Source: Monosporascus cannonballus (lineage: Eukaryota > Ascomycota > Sordariomycetes > Xylariales). From it: 64,000 nucleotides of DNA. The stretch's first letter is position 1; each line of letters starts with the position of its first letter. The translations under genes and the position numbers were made by a program. The stretch covers positions 186,001-250,000 of the forward strand of contig QJNS01000029.1 in NCBI GenBank assembly GCA_004154925.1. The letters run 5' to 3'. The notes under the pieces were generated by a model. That model did not search any database. It was not told the origin of the DNA and worked only from the letters and a program-made list of their open reading frames with translations. Shown in pieces: positions 12,293 to 21,792 of the stretch.

Positions 12293-12655
12293 TGTTATGG
12301 CCTAATACGCTTGGTATATCCGGAAATAATCAAAACAAATGGAGCACCAGAAGGAAGGTTACGTAATAAATTATTAGGATTATTGCGAGATCCACGAAAG
12401 TTAGGATTATTGGGATTATTACGAGATTATAATGATCTAGTAAAACCAGGCGTTAATAAATTAATATATATATATTTGTTATTTCCATAATCTAGATAAC
12501 TTTAGCTTGCAATAATAATTTGTTACCCAAAACGCCTTTGGTATTACGAGACGTAATACGTTACTGTATTTATTGTTCAGAATCCCACGATACTCCTGCC
12601 AACATAAACCCGTCGACTTAGGTTTAATAGTTGGTTAATTAGCCTAGCCGTCACA
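12293..12655 (+). repeat. 3' LTR of chromovirus B
   Basis: Pairs with 5806-6168 with equal length (363 bp) and retains the unmutated end GCCGTCACA. Differences from the 5' LTR are transitions in the RIP direction. It is preceded by the purine tract AGGAGAGGGAAAATCG. Confidence 0.92.
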
Positions 12656-12660
12656 GTTAT

Positions 12661-14390
12661 ATTTGTCGTTATTGCCAGCGTATTGTTTGTTCGAACCGTA
12701 TTAATTATTCCTGGTTTTTTTGTAATTTTTTTTATCGAATAAATTATTTTTTATGTTTGCGATTATATCCTATTATGCGTTATTTTGGTTATCGTTCCAG
12801 AGATCTTTTATGAACTGACGTATTTTTTTAATGGTTTTTTTTTCGTAAGGATTTGTAATAAATATTAATTGAAAATAAAAATCCGTAATAATTTTTTAAT
12901 AATAATTTTTTATCGTATGTTAAATTAATTCCTTTTTTATTTGGTAATTACATTATCCATAATGATAAAAGGGGTTTTTTTACGGGCATTATTTTTTTTC
13001 GGATTAACTTTTTGTTTCGGCTAATTATTGGATATTTTCTGGGGTTATGGTTCGAAATTATCGATATTATTATTTATCGTTTTTGTTATGCCCGGTACGG
13101 TTTGGAAAATCGAATTTTTTATAATATATATAAGTAATTCGTACGTAAATATATTGTTTCCATTTTTCGTAATTGGGATATTTTCGTCGTTAACAATATA
13201 TGGCATGCATTTTGCCGTATCGATCGGGTATTCCGGGGCAGAATCTTTTTGTTTAATTCCGGTACTTATGTAATTATCCCTATAACGCTTTTTGTTATGT
13301 TCGCGTTGCTTGTCGAGCCAGTTTTTTGGTTTTTTGCATTTTTTGTCGGATTTCTTATTGTGATAATTTTTGCTTAAGGCCTAATGCGTATTTAGCTTGG
13401 ATTATGTTAATGGCCTTACTATCGTTTCCTTGGTTATTTCTGGATTGTCCCTCCGGTATAGGGGTCCAGTTATTTTGTCGTGGTTTTTTAGGTTTCTTAT
13501 ATTTATAAGCCTTATGTCCTATTTTGCCGTAATTAAAGCACTTAATCTGGCTTTAATCCTATTTGTAGGTAACGCCAAGTTCCATAAATCCTGGTACCGT
13601 TTTATAAGAAGTAAAAAATGCGTTTCGTTTTTTCCTTTAATTAAACTTATATCCTGCGTATAAGGCGTATTATCCTTTTTTCTCTTATGATTTTTTAAAT
13701 TATTAGTTATTAATCTTAATTATTTTTGCAATATACCGATTTAAAATAATTAATTATTCGATCCGGATAATTTTATTTTTTATATTATCTTTTAATTCTT
13801 TATAAAATATGTCGATAAAAACGTCGGTTTCGTTATTTCCTTATTTTATTTTAGCCGCGAAATTTTTGAAAGTTATAACGTATTTAGACGTAATTTTTTT
13901 TGTTAAAGTTATAAGAATTATTAAGCCGTTAATTATTTTTTATCCGGATTGCCAAAATTATCATATATTTTATTTTCGAAATTAATATAAATTAAAAAAA
14001 TTTTATTAGTAAAATCTTTCTTATTTGCTTTTTTTATTTCCAAAAAATATCTTATAATATGCTTAAATTAATTAACTGTATTTTTTATTAGGTATGCTTT
14101 TATTATTACGATTATATCCGCTAGGTTATTAAGGTTTAGGAAACGAAAGTAAATTCGTGCCTAAGTTAAGAAAATCTGAAAGTTACCTTTTTTATCGTAA
14201 GGTTCTGGTTTCTTTAGCTTTATACGGGCGAAAAAGAATTAGGCAGGTGGCGTAATTTTAAGTTATCGGATTTCTTTTTCTAATTTCCGAATTCGAGCCT
14301 AAAATTATTAAATAAGGGTTTCCTAAATTCTAATCGACATTTTAACAATATTAAGTATTGCTTAAAATCTGACGGTATTATTAAACAAAA
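12661..14390 (-). pseudogene. chromovirus C gag and 5' pol remnant
   Basis: The minus strand reads the gag region of element C, with a knuckle-like segment near 13500-13535 collinear with that of element F near 33185. It continues towards the protease, where element B interrupts it at 12660. It starts near 14390, next to the 5' LTR (14401-14774), after a leader whose reverse complement (CGTTACAAATTTTTGTT) matches the leaders of B and E. No long frame survives. Confidence 0.65.
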
Positions 14391-14400
14391 ATTTGTAACG

Positions 14401-14774
14401 TATAACGGTTTGGCAGTTTAACCAATTATTAAACGTTAAGTCGACGGGTTTATATTAATAAAAGTATTATGGGAATCTAAGTAATAAATATAATAACGTA
14501 TTACATTTCGTAATATTAAAGGTACCTTAAGTAACGAATTATTATTACAAGTTAAAATTATTTAAATTATAGAATTAATAAGCGTATATATCTTTCTCCT
14601 TATTGGCTTAATTACTTATGATTATGCCGTTAATGGTAATCACGATTATTTGGGATCACCTTTGATTATTAATGATCACTGGCTTAATAGTGATTACCGT
14701 TACGTAACCCGGGAAGTGGTCCGTGTGCTCCTGCCTGACCGTTTCTTAAGACCGGAGCTTGTCGGGTCGTAACA
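14401..14774 (-). repeat. 5' LTR of chromovirus C
   Basis: 374 bp, paired with 1210-1583. Its plus-strand left end is RIP-altered (TATAACGG for TGTGACGG) and its right end GTCGTAACA is intact. It is followed by the target duplication TTAAA and then by copia D sequence. Confidence 0.92.
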
Positions 14775-14779
14775 TTAAA

Positions 14780-16125
14780 GTTATTTTCAATAACGATCCC
14801 TTAAAAATAGGTATTATTAGGGGGGTAAATAATTTAGTAAAGTAACACGAGCCTAAAAAAGTTATTTACGATATTATCGTAATAGTTACAAATTCCCTTA
14901 ATTAAAAAGCTTTATAGAAAGTTAAAGGAATAAAACCTAATAATTCTTATAAAGTTATTTCGGATAAAAATTCCTTTAATTCGGCAGTTAATAATAATTC
15001 CGAAAAAAACGTTTTGGATATTATTAATAAAATGGACGATTCGGAACGTAAAGCTAAATAGCTTTATTTACTTATCCCGGAAATTATTTTAACTTTCGAA
15101 AAAGATTTTTAGCAATATTACGTATTATTACTGGATAAAGCTTAAAATATATTATTAGATTTTTCCCAGCTACGGCAACGCAGTACGAAATTAAATTTCC
15201 TGGATTAAACAGCTATTATCGATTTTGGAACGTAAAATGAAAAAAAAAAAGCTATTTTCGGCCAATATAAGTTATAAGTTAAAATTCGGAAAACATAATA
15301 CGTATCTAACTGCTTTTAACGTTATTTTTTCGATTGTAATTAAGCATAATTATTTATATCGTATTAATTTTTCCGTTACCCCCAAAAATTAATAAAATAT
15401 TATATAATATAAGTACGTTAAAAATTAAAAGGCGGTTACGTAAAAAAAATAGGATTAGATATATCGGATAAAGCGATTAGTTATTATTACCCCATTATAA
15501 AAGGCGATTTAAAATATAAATCCTAACGGTATTTTTCTATTAATATAAGTATTTATATATAAATTTAATAAATATAAGATATTTCAGAAATTTAAAGCTA
15601 AAATAATTATCCGTAATAACTTTTAGCCCCGTAAGAACTTTAACGCCTATATTTCCACGTTAGCAGGCAGGTTTTTCCGTATACTTATAATTATTATAAC
15701 CCGATTTAACCTTAAGTTTCGTTAGTTTAACGCTATTAACGCGTTCCTATATGGCGACCTTAATAAATTAGTATACATACGTTTCTCATAAGGATTTGTA
15801 CGCCCGGGCTTTTATTTAAGGTTTTGGAAGGCCCTGTACGACTTAAGGCGATCATTATTCTTATAGTAACAGGACTTAATGGCAGGACTAAAGGAACTGG
15901 GATTAAAATCTGTTCCGGATAACTTATATATTATAATTAATAATTGGTTAACGTTATATTTTTATGTTAATAATATAGCCATAATATACAGAATTCGCAA
16001 TATAATACGCGTTAAAAAATTCCTTACAAAGTTGATATAACGTTTTCATATTAACGATTTAAGGGATTTATAATGGTTCCTTAAAATACGTATTTTGTAA
16101 AACCGCGTAATTAAAAAACTGTGGT
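14780..16125 (+). pseudogene. copia D pol remnant: reverse transcriptase
   Basis: Continuation of the copia frame after chromovirus C. From about 15600 the translation gives an RT: FRQFNAINAFLYGDLNKLVY, then GFVRPGFYLRFWKALYDLRR, then a palm motif read as FYVNNIA where YVDDI is expected (both Asp changed to Asn, a G-to-A effect). It ends with RFHINDLRDL before the pogo-like insertion at 16128. The block before 15500 is the variable linker and is not recognisable in detail. Confidence 0.8.
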
Positions 16126-16127
16126 TA

Positions 16128-18057
16128 AGATAACCCCCCCATCCGCGCTCCACCCCATCAACGCGCCACCCCATAACCGCGTTACGCGTCGATCTACTTA
16201 CTGATTTCTTTCCATATAAAAAGCTTTTTAATAACGTTTTAAAAAATTAAAAAAATTATTTTTTTCTTTAGCAAAATCTGCGCTTTCAAATAATATGCAG
16301 CCCTTAACTTAATTCCGTACGGCATAAGCGATTAACGAAATAATACGTAAAAGGTCCTTATATTTAGCCTTTAAGGGTTACCAGGTTGACAAAAAATATA
16401 TTTTACGCCGCATCCAAAATATACGGACGAAAAAAAAGTTCGATGAAAATCGTTAAAAGCTATTACGAATCCAAGAAAAAACTTTAGCCCGTTAAGTTAT
16501 CGTATAAGGTTAATTAAGGTATATATCATTTTATTCGCAATTTCGCTTATATGCAAAACGCCTCCTAATTAATAATAATAACTTTAAATACATAGGAAAA
16601 AGTTAGGTAACCCGATTTTTGCGTCGTTATTCTGGAATTAAAATTATTAAAAATAAGTTTATTAATTATAGGCGTTTAAATAACGTTTTTCCAGCCTTTA
16701 TTAACGTTTTATTTGGACGTTTTTCCTTACCGGAGGTTAAAGTTATTAAATAAAGAAACCGATTTAATACGAACAAAATCGGAATAATAAAAAGCATAGG
16801 CGAAAATTATTTTATCCTTACAAAAACCTTTAAGAAAAATATCTTTTTAAAAAATACCTTTAAAAAAAGTAAATTATTATAATCGCTTATATTAATATTA
16901 ACGGACGATCGTTGCCGCCTTTCGTAATCTTGAACGGCGTTAATATATAATAATAATAATTCCTTAATTTAGATAATAAAGCATATAAAAACTAATATTT
17001 TATTACGTTAAAAAACGGCTGAACGAATAACGAAATCGGCTTAAAATAATTTTGCGAAATTTTTATTCCTTATATCAAACTTAAGGACCCGGATAAATAA
17101 AAGCTATTAGTAATTAACGGCCATAAAAGCCATATTACCGAGGAATTTATATGGATATGTTTTTAAAATAAGATATATATTATTTTTTTACCTGCCTATA
17201 TTTTCCATATTTTCTAGCCTTTTAACGTAAATATATTTGTTACCTTAAAGCGGAAGTACCGTTATTAATTTCGCAAACGTTATTACGGACGGGCTTCCGA
17301 AACTATAAATAAAACCGATTTTTTTTGGGCATTTGCGAAAATATAATAGGAAATTATGATAACCTTAAAATATATTATAAAAAGCTAAGAAATAATAAGT
17401 TTATATTTTATTAACAAAATAAAAATATTAAATAATAAATACATTAAAAAAAAGGGGAATAATAAATATATTTATCCAGAAATTAATTTTTACCTTAAAA
17501 CGATTTAATTTTTATCCCAAATAATTGTTTTAAATATTAAAATATTTAAATTATTTAGGGAATTAATTCGGATCGAAAAAACCCTAATATAAATTAATCC
17601 AGTTTACGGGAATCCTACCGTACGTTTTTTATTCCGCAAGTTCGCCAAAGCCCTTGACGATAAAACCGCCAAACTTTCTATTACCAAGGTTTTTAATAAG
17701 CAAATAATTATAACCCTTAAAAAAGCGAAACCTAAAAAATATAAAAAGGTATAACCCGAGCCCAATAAGGGCTTCGTAAAGATAATCTTAGTTAAAAAGG
17801 TAAAGGTAAGGCGGAAGGCCCCTGCAAAAGGACGTTCTACCGTTATTCGGCAAAATCAACAGGAAACCGAGCTTTCCGGAAGTAACGAAAATAGCGAAGT
17901 GGAAGCGGATTGCATTATTATACGGTTTACTTAATATGGAATTAATTAATAAAATGGCTATTAAGATATTATTATTTGAATAAAGAGGTTGTTATGGCGA
18001 TGGCTTCAAAATTGGGTGGAGCGTTAATGGGGTGGAGCGCGGATGGGGGGGTCATCT
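16128..18057 (+). mobile_element. pogo/Fot1-like (Tc1/mariner superfamily) DNA transposon, complete length
   Basis: 1930 bp flanked by TA (16126-16127, 18058-18059). Terminal inverted repeats of about 45 bp begin AGATAACCCCCCCATCCGCG on the left and, read inward, AGATGACCCCCCCATCCGCG on the right. Inside each end are two or three copies of a CGCxCCACCCCAT-like subterminal repeat. The transposase frame is broken but shows an N-terminal helix-turn-helix region, a DDE-type block (INGHKSHITEEFIWICF and PFNVNIFVTLKRKYR, near 17110-17260) and a basic C-terminal tail. It interrupts the copia RT. The size and TA target are typical of the Fot1/pogo group. Confidence 0.88.
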
Positions 18058-18059
18058 TA

Positions 18060-19034
18060 TTACAGAATACCTATTAGGAAAATCTATATATACATTTCGA
18101 ATTATCTAAATTTGGGAAACGTCACTTTAAGGTCTCTAAATGGAAAAATCTTAAGAAATATTAAGGCGAAATATTAATAACGTTTAGAAAGTTGTATTTC
18201 GAAAAGATCGGAAACTTATTATACGGAGCTGTCGCCATTCGCCTAAACTTGGCTAAAGCTATTTCTTATTTATTTCGTTATTGCAAAAATCCAAGCTTTA
18301 CGTACTTTAACGTTATTAATAAGGCTATTTTTTACGCTTATTCCATACGTACCTTAATCTTGGAATTCGGAAATAACGAAAATCCTAACGTACGATCGTT
18401 CCTATACGCGAACGACGCGTTTTTCGCGGATAACCTTAACCGGAAAAGCTCCCAGGGATTTATGCTATTATTTTTCGGTAACCTTATCGTATAAAAAGCT
18501 AATAAGCAGAATATAATTACTATTTCAAATACGGAGGTTAAACTGTTAACTTTGTTGCAAATCGTTAAGGAAACCTTTTTCATATTAAGGTTATTTAAGG
18601 TTATTGGGTTAAAGCTAGGCAAGAACTGAATTATCTAGGTGGACAATAAGCAGATGATACGGCTAATTACTGAAAAAACTATACGCCTAATTACGAAACT
18701 GAAATACGTTAACGTTCATAATTATTGGCTTCGCAAAATTTACGTAGCAGGAAAGATAAGGATTAAATAAACGCCCATTAACGTTATGGTGGCAAATAGG
18801 TTAATTAAGCCTTTAAAGCTTTAGCAGCATCAAAAATTCGTTAGGCTGTTAAACCTTTAGGACGTTATTTCAAAGTTAAAGGAAGCCTAGGAAATGTTGA
18901 TTTATCCCAGGCGTCGCCTAGCAACGGAAAATTATTGCCCCCCTTTTTTTCCTATCGTTCTTTCTCTTACCGTTTTTATACCTTTATCCTTAAACGACCT
19001 TAAAAATAAAATTAATAAGGAAATTTTCCAATAA
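18060..19034 (+). pseudogene. copia D pol remnant: RNase H and C-terminus
   Basis: Best preserved part of copia D: an open stretch from 18192 to 18494 contains GNLLYGAVAIRLNLAKAIS, FLYANDAFFADNLNRKSSQG and then NTEVKLLTL after one stop. These are the copia RNase H blocks (the 'LLYAAVxTRPDIA', 'YSDASFADD' and 'TTEAE' equivalents). The same frame continues to FIPLSLNDLKNKINKEIFQ and a TAA at 19032-19034. A tRNA-like gene begins one base later. Confidence 0.88.
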
Positions 19035-19035
19035 A

Positions 19036-19107
19036 GCTTTTATAGTTTAGCGGTATAATATCAGGTCCTAATACTTGAAGGCATGGGTTCGAATCCTATT
19101 AGAAGCT
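19036..19107 (+). tRNA. tRNA-like gene between copia pol and its 3' LTR (anticodon uncertain)
   Basis: 72 nt folding as a tRNA. The acceptor stem GCTTTTA pairs with TAGAAGC (7 bp, one G-U), the T stem ATGGG with CCTAT around the loop TTCGAAT, and the anticodon stem CAGGT with ACTTG. Internal Pol III boxes are intact: A box TAGTTTAGCGG and B box GGTTCGAATCC. The D stem is weak and the anticodon loop reads as 6 or 8 nt and not 7, so identity is open (CCT, Arg, is the nearest reading). It may be a captured tRNA, a RIP-altered pseudogene, or an element-borne Pol III promoter. Confidence 0.6.
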
Positions 19108-19109
19108 TC

Positions 19110-19147
19110 GGAGGTGCGTCGTAAAGAATACTTTATAACGTACCTCC
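19110..19147. repeat. short inverted repeat after the tRNA-like gene
   Basis: GGAGGTGCGT (19110-19119) pairs with ACGTACCTCC (19138-19147), 9 of 10 positions, with an 18-nt loop. It lies 2 nt after the tRNA-like sequence and could form a hairpin in an RNA. Confidence 0.6.
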
Positions 19148-19228
19148 CCGACCTTTTATTTTCCTTATTTTTATCCTAAATATTACGGTATTTCTTTTTT
19201 GGGCACTTATTTAATGTCATAAGAACTT

Positions 19229-19251
19229 CAGCTGTTAATTCTTAACAGCTG
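19229..19251. repeat. perfect 10-bp inverted repeat upstream of the copia purine tract
   Basis: CAGCTGTTAA and TTAACAGCTG are separated by TTC. The arm ends immediately before GGGGGATA and the LTR start at 19260. It is intact although surrounding sequence carries RIP changes. The role is unknown. Confidence 0.7.
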
Positions 19252-19259
19252 GGGGGATA

Positions 19260-19498
19260 TGTCAGACTCAGCTGAAGTCGATCAAACAGCTAAGCCTTGG
19301 CTTAGTTTGATTACCGACTGAAACAAGGCTACTTTATGCACCCCCGGTATCTTTTCCTCTTAGCTACAGATGTATTTACATGTATAAAAGGAGGGTTCGC
19401 TACCCTCACCTTTTAGCTAGGACCTTCTAGAGGTCATGAAACCTTTAATACACCTTTTTTTCAGTTATATGCTTCTGTGTGTGGTGCAGGGTCTCATA
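19260..19498 (+). repeat. 3' LTR of copia D
   Basis: It starts TGTCAGAC after the purine tract GGGGGGATA and ends GGTCTCATA (CACA end with one RIP change). It matches the reverse complement of the solo LTR at 44868-45075, including a TATA box (TATAAAAG at 19383-19390) followed by GAGGGTTCGC and the segment TATATGCTTCTGTGTGTG. It carries a hairpin at 19276-19319 (CTAAGCC/GGCTTAG and ATCAAA/TTTGAT arms) that the solo LTR lacks, which explains the length of 239 versus 208 bp. Confidence 0.88.
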
Positions 19499-21312
19499 CT
19501 TTCTCCCTGACGAACCCGTGACCCCTTGCAGCAGACTTCTGCCATTTTCCGATTTAAGTTAAGCCTTTAAATTCTTATAGGGTCAGCTGTTCAGCGTTAT
19601 TGGATGAAGTGTGGGAAAACATGAAAAACGCCTAGGCGAAGTTATTCGCAGTAATATTGCTGATACTTTCTGTTGATCTAGGTTGTCACGATTCTGGCGC
19701 TGAAGTTCGGAAACACAGCTACAGATAGCTACATGTGCCTATAACAATTCTCGCCTGCTAATAGAAACCATCCAGAATAACATCAAACACAGCAAGCTGT
19801 TACTATGGAGATAGATTGTGACGTAGAAGGCTTAGGTGGAGAATGAAAAGATCATGTATTGGAAAGGAATTTGCCGGCGGAGGCGCTGGTCAGCAGTCCG
19901 TCTCTAGTAGTCACTTATCCAATCAGTCCCTGCTTGAACAGATAGTCTACATATCCTCCGGAACCTAGAACCCTACTTGTGCTCCCGTATCATTGTTGAT
20001 TGTATTGATGTATTGCAGAACTCTATTGCCGGAACATCCACCCATCAGCCAGATATACCCAGAACTCGTATGTCTGATAAATGATGGGCCTAACCATAAG
20101 AAGCAAGGCTAGGGAAAATATTCAGGCACTAGCCTGGAAAGAAATGATCAGAGTAATAACCGCTGAGATCACTGCTTTATGGATCTTGAATTTTGAATCC
20201 GGGCATCAGTACGGCCATCGAGAACGCGTTTTGAACTTGTTCCGTTAGTGCTTCCAAGACCCCTTTGGAGTAGTAGTCGGTTAGCCTGCTAAACCGCATA
20301 GAGAGAGAGTCGAATGTCAATAGTAAAGAAGTATATATAACAGAGCCTACGATTAGCACTGGGTACGATTAGAGATTACAGGGACAATGTTGCTCGCCTC
20401 TACGTTTTCCCCACCTGGAACCTGAAACCCGTGATACCTGGTTATCTTCTGAACTGATGACATTAATTAGCTCCTATACGTGGTTCGGATAGGGGTATTA
20501 AACCAACATAGCCTGGGGCACCTCACAGTCTGCGTAATGCCCGAGAAGGAACAACAATGCAATGGGACTAGGGTAGTCTAGATGCAGGGGGTAAGCAGGT
20601 CATGGAGCCTATCCAATCGCACAGCGAGTATCGGTTGTAGAAAAGGAGCCGCTCAATGACAGCGTGTACGACGTACAGCACAATATTACGACTTTTCCCT
20701 GCATAACCAAAAGAGCCATCGCTAAACCGTTTGATCTACTTGGACTGGATATGCTGAACATGTAGCACGATGCTTGAAAACTAGGTATATGGCATGATGC
20801 CGGGGTTGTCCGCTGAAAAGGAGGAGAGAAGTCATCAGCGAATCAAGGATTACCTGTTAGGCCTCGAAACATATCCCGAGGTGATGCCAAAATAGGATTT
20901 GCGGGACTAAAATTGCATAAGTGTTTGATGCGGTGTCCCGGGGCGCTTGGGCAGCCAGCTCAACTGGATGGGTTGTGTTTTAGAGCTACCCTATTCGGGC
21001 TATATCTTATTTTTCCTAGGCACCTTGACAGCTGTCGGTTTTCTAGTACCGCACCCGAGAACTACCTATAAAGCTTTAATGCCAACCGTTTAGTGTTTAT
21101 GCACTTTGTAACTGTGTTAATTAATATTCGCATTATAACGTCTTTTTAAAACTAAAAGGTTGGTGTTGGAAAAAATAGTTAACGCCGGCGCGTTACTATT
21201 ATTACTGCCGCCGCTGTCGCCATCGCCTTTACCGTAACAATTCGACGATATACTGGGTTATAATAATTATAACTGAAACCGCAAGGTTTAAAATAGTAGA
21301 TTTAACTAGGGA
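19499..21312. other. base-balanced segment without a recognised gene
   Basis: Sequence composition is normal here, unlike the flanking elements, so this is probably unique or lightly mutated host DNA between copia D and chromovirus E. The longest frame is 60 codons on the minus strand (20177-20359, containing LEALTEQVQNAFSMAV), too short to assign; it may be an eroded gene fragment. The segment continues, in the ancestral chromosome, at 34762. Confidence 0.6.
20982..21018 (+). repeat. 37-bp repeat, inverted copy at 35075-35111
   Basis: This segment (AGAGCTACCCTATTCGGGCT and the following 17 bp) matches the reverse complement of 35075-35111 at 34 of 37 positions, and the three differences are all transitions. 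The two copies lie on either side of chromovirus E in the pre-insertion sequence. Probably the remains of a small repeated element. Confidence 0.6.
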
Positions 21313-21317
21313 CCGCA

Positions 21318-21732
21318 TGTTATGACCTAACGGTCTTGGCTTCTGGAAACGGTCGGGATCCTGAAGAACCAGACCCCGACCTAGCCAAGAAGTCACGTAA
21401 CTGGCTCAAAGGGCTTAAGGGCCCTGATTAGTCAAAAGGGCTTAAGCCGGATGAGCACTAAAGGGGGCTTAAAGGGGCTTAAAGGGATTTAATTAGAGAA
21501 ATGTCGTTAAGCTATAATAAGCAACTTAAGTTAAAATAAGAATATATACGTTTATTATTTCCATAATTTAAATAATTTTAGCTTGCAATATAATATCGTT
21601 ATTTAAGGTATTTTTGGTATTACGGGATATAATACGTTATTATATTCATTATTTAAATTCCTACGATATTTCTGCTAATATAAACTTATACGACTAAGGT
21701 ATAATAATTAGTTAAATTATATAGCCGTTATA
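21318..21732 (+). repeat. 5' LTR of chromovirus E
   Basis: Runs from TGTTATGACC to GCCGTTATA. The 5' third is GC-rich and specific to this element type (GGGGCTTAAAGGGGCTTAAA repeats). The 3' part is shared with LTRs of B, C, F and G. The leader CGTTATAAGCTTTTG follows. Confidence 0.92.
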
Positions 21733-21792
21733 CGTTATAAGCTTTTGTTTAATAATATTATTAAACTTTGAATAATATTTAATATTATTAAA

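Larger units (their letters stand above)
5806..12655 (+). mobile_element. Ty3/gypsy chromovirus 'B', nested in C; best preserved copy
   Basis: 363-bp LTRs (5806-6168 and 12293-12655) are flanked by the duplication GTTAT (5801-5805, 12656-12660). The element is 6850 bp and inserted into chromovirus C in the opposite orientation; element F carries the corresponding unoccupied site near 32.29 kb. Order: LTR, gag with an intact CCHC knuckle, protease, RT, RNase H, integrase, GPY/F-like module, chromodomain, antisense ORF, purine tract, LTR. It is the least mutated of the elements but still has in-frame stops throughout. Confidence 0.95.
1210..14774 (-). mobile_element. Ty3/gypsy chromovirus 'C' (minus strand), split by element B
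   Basis: Two 374-bp LTRs (1210-1583 and 14401-14774) are flanked by the 5-bp duplication TTAAA (1205-1209, 14775-14779). Without the nested element B and its duplicated 5 bp, the length is about 6.7 kb, the same as element F (6703 bp). Translation of the minus strand gives gag with a zinc knuckle near 13.5 kb, protease, RT, RNase H, integrase and a C-terminal chromodomain (residual NSENTWEPAKNL at about 2290-2335). C inserted into copia D. Both LTRs differ almost only by C/T and G/A changes, so their divergence measures RIP and not age. Confidence 0.92.
406..19498 (+). mobile_element. Ty1/copia LTR retrotransposon 'D', RIP-degraded and interrupted
   Basis: Pieces of one plus-strand copia polyprotein occur in the right order: integrase C-terminal part (406-1204), reverse transcriptase (14780-16125) and RNase H (18060-19034). 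A purine tract (GGGGGGATA) then leads into a 3' LTR at 19260-19498. The element is broken by chromovirus C (1210-14774, duplication TTAAA) and by a pogo-like transposon (16128-18057). A further pogo-like end occupies 1-403. The 5' LTR and gag lie upstream of the window. A solo LTR of the same family lies at 44868-45075. No intact frame survives, so this copy is non-autonomous. Confidence 0.85.

Noticed and set aside
14401..14774. Dating the insertions by LTR divergence
   Set aside because: Differences are nearly all RIP-type transitions, so they do not measure time.
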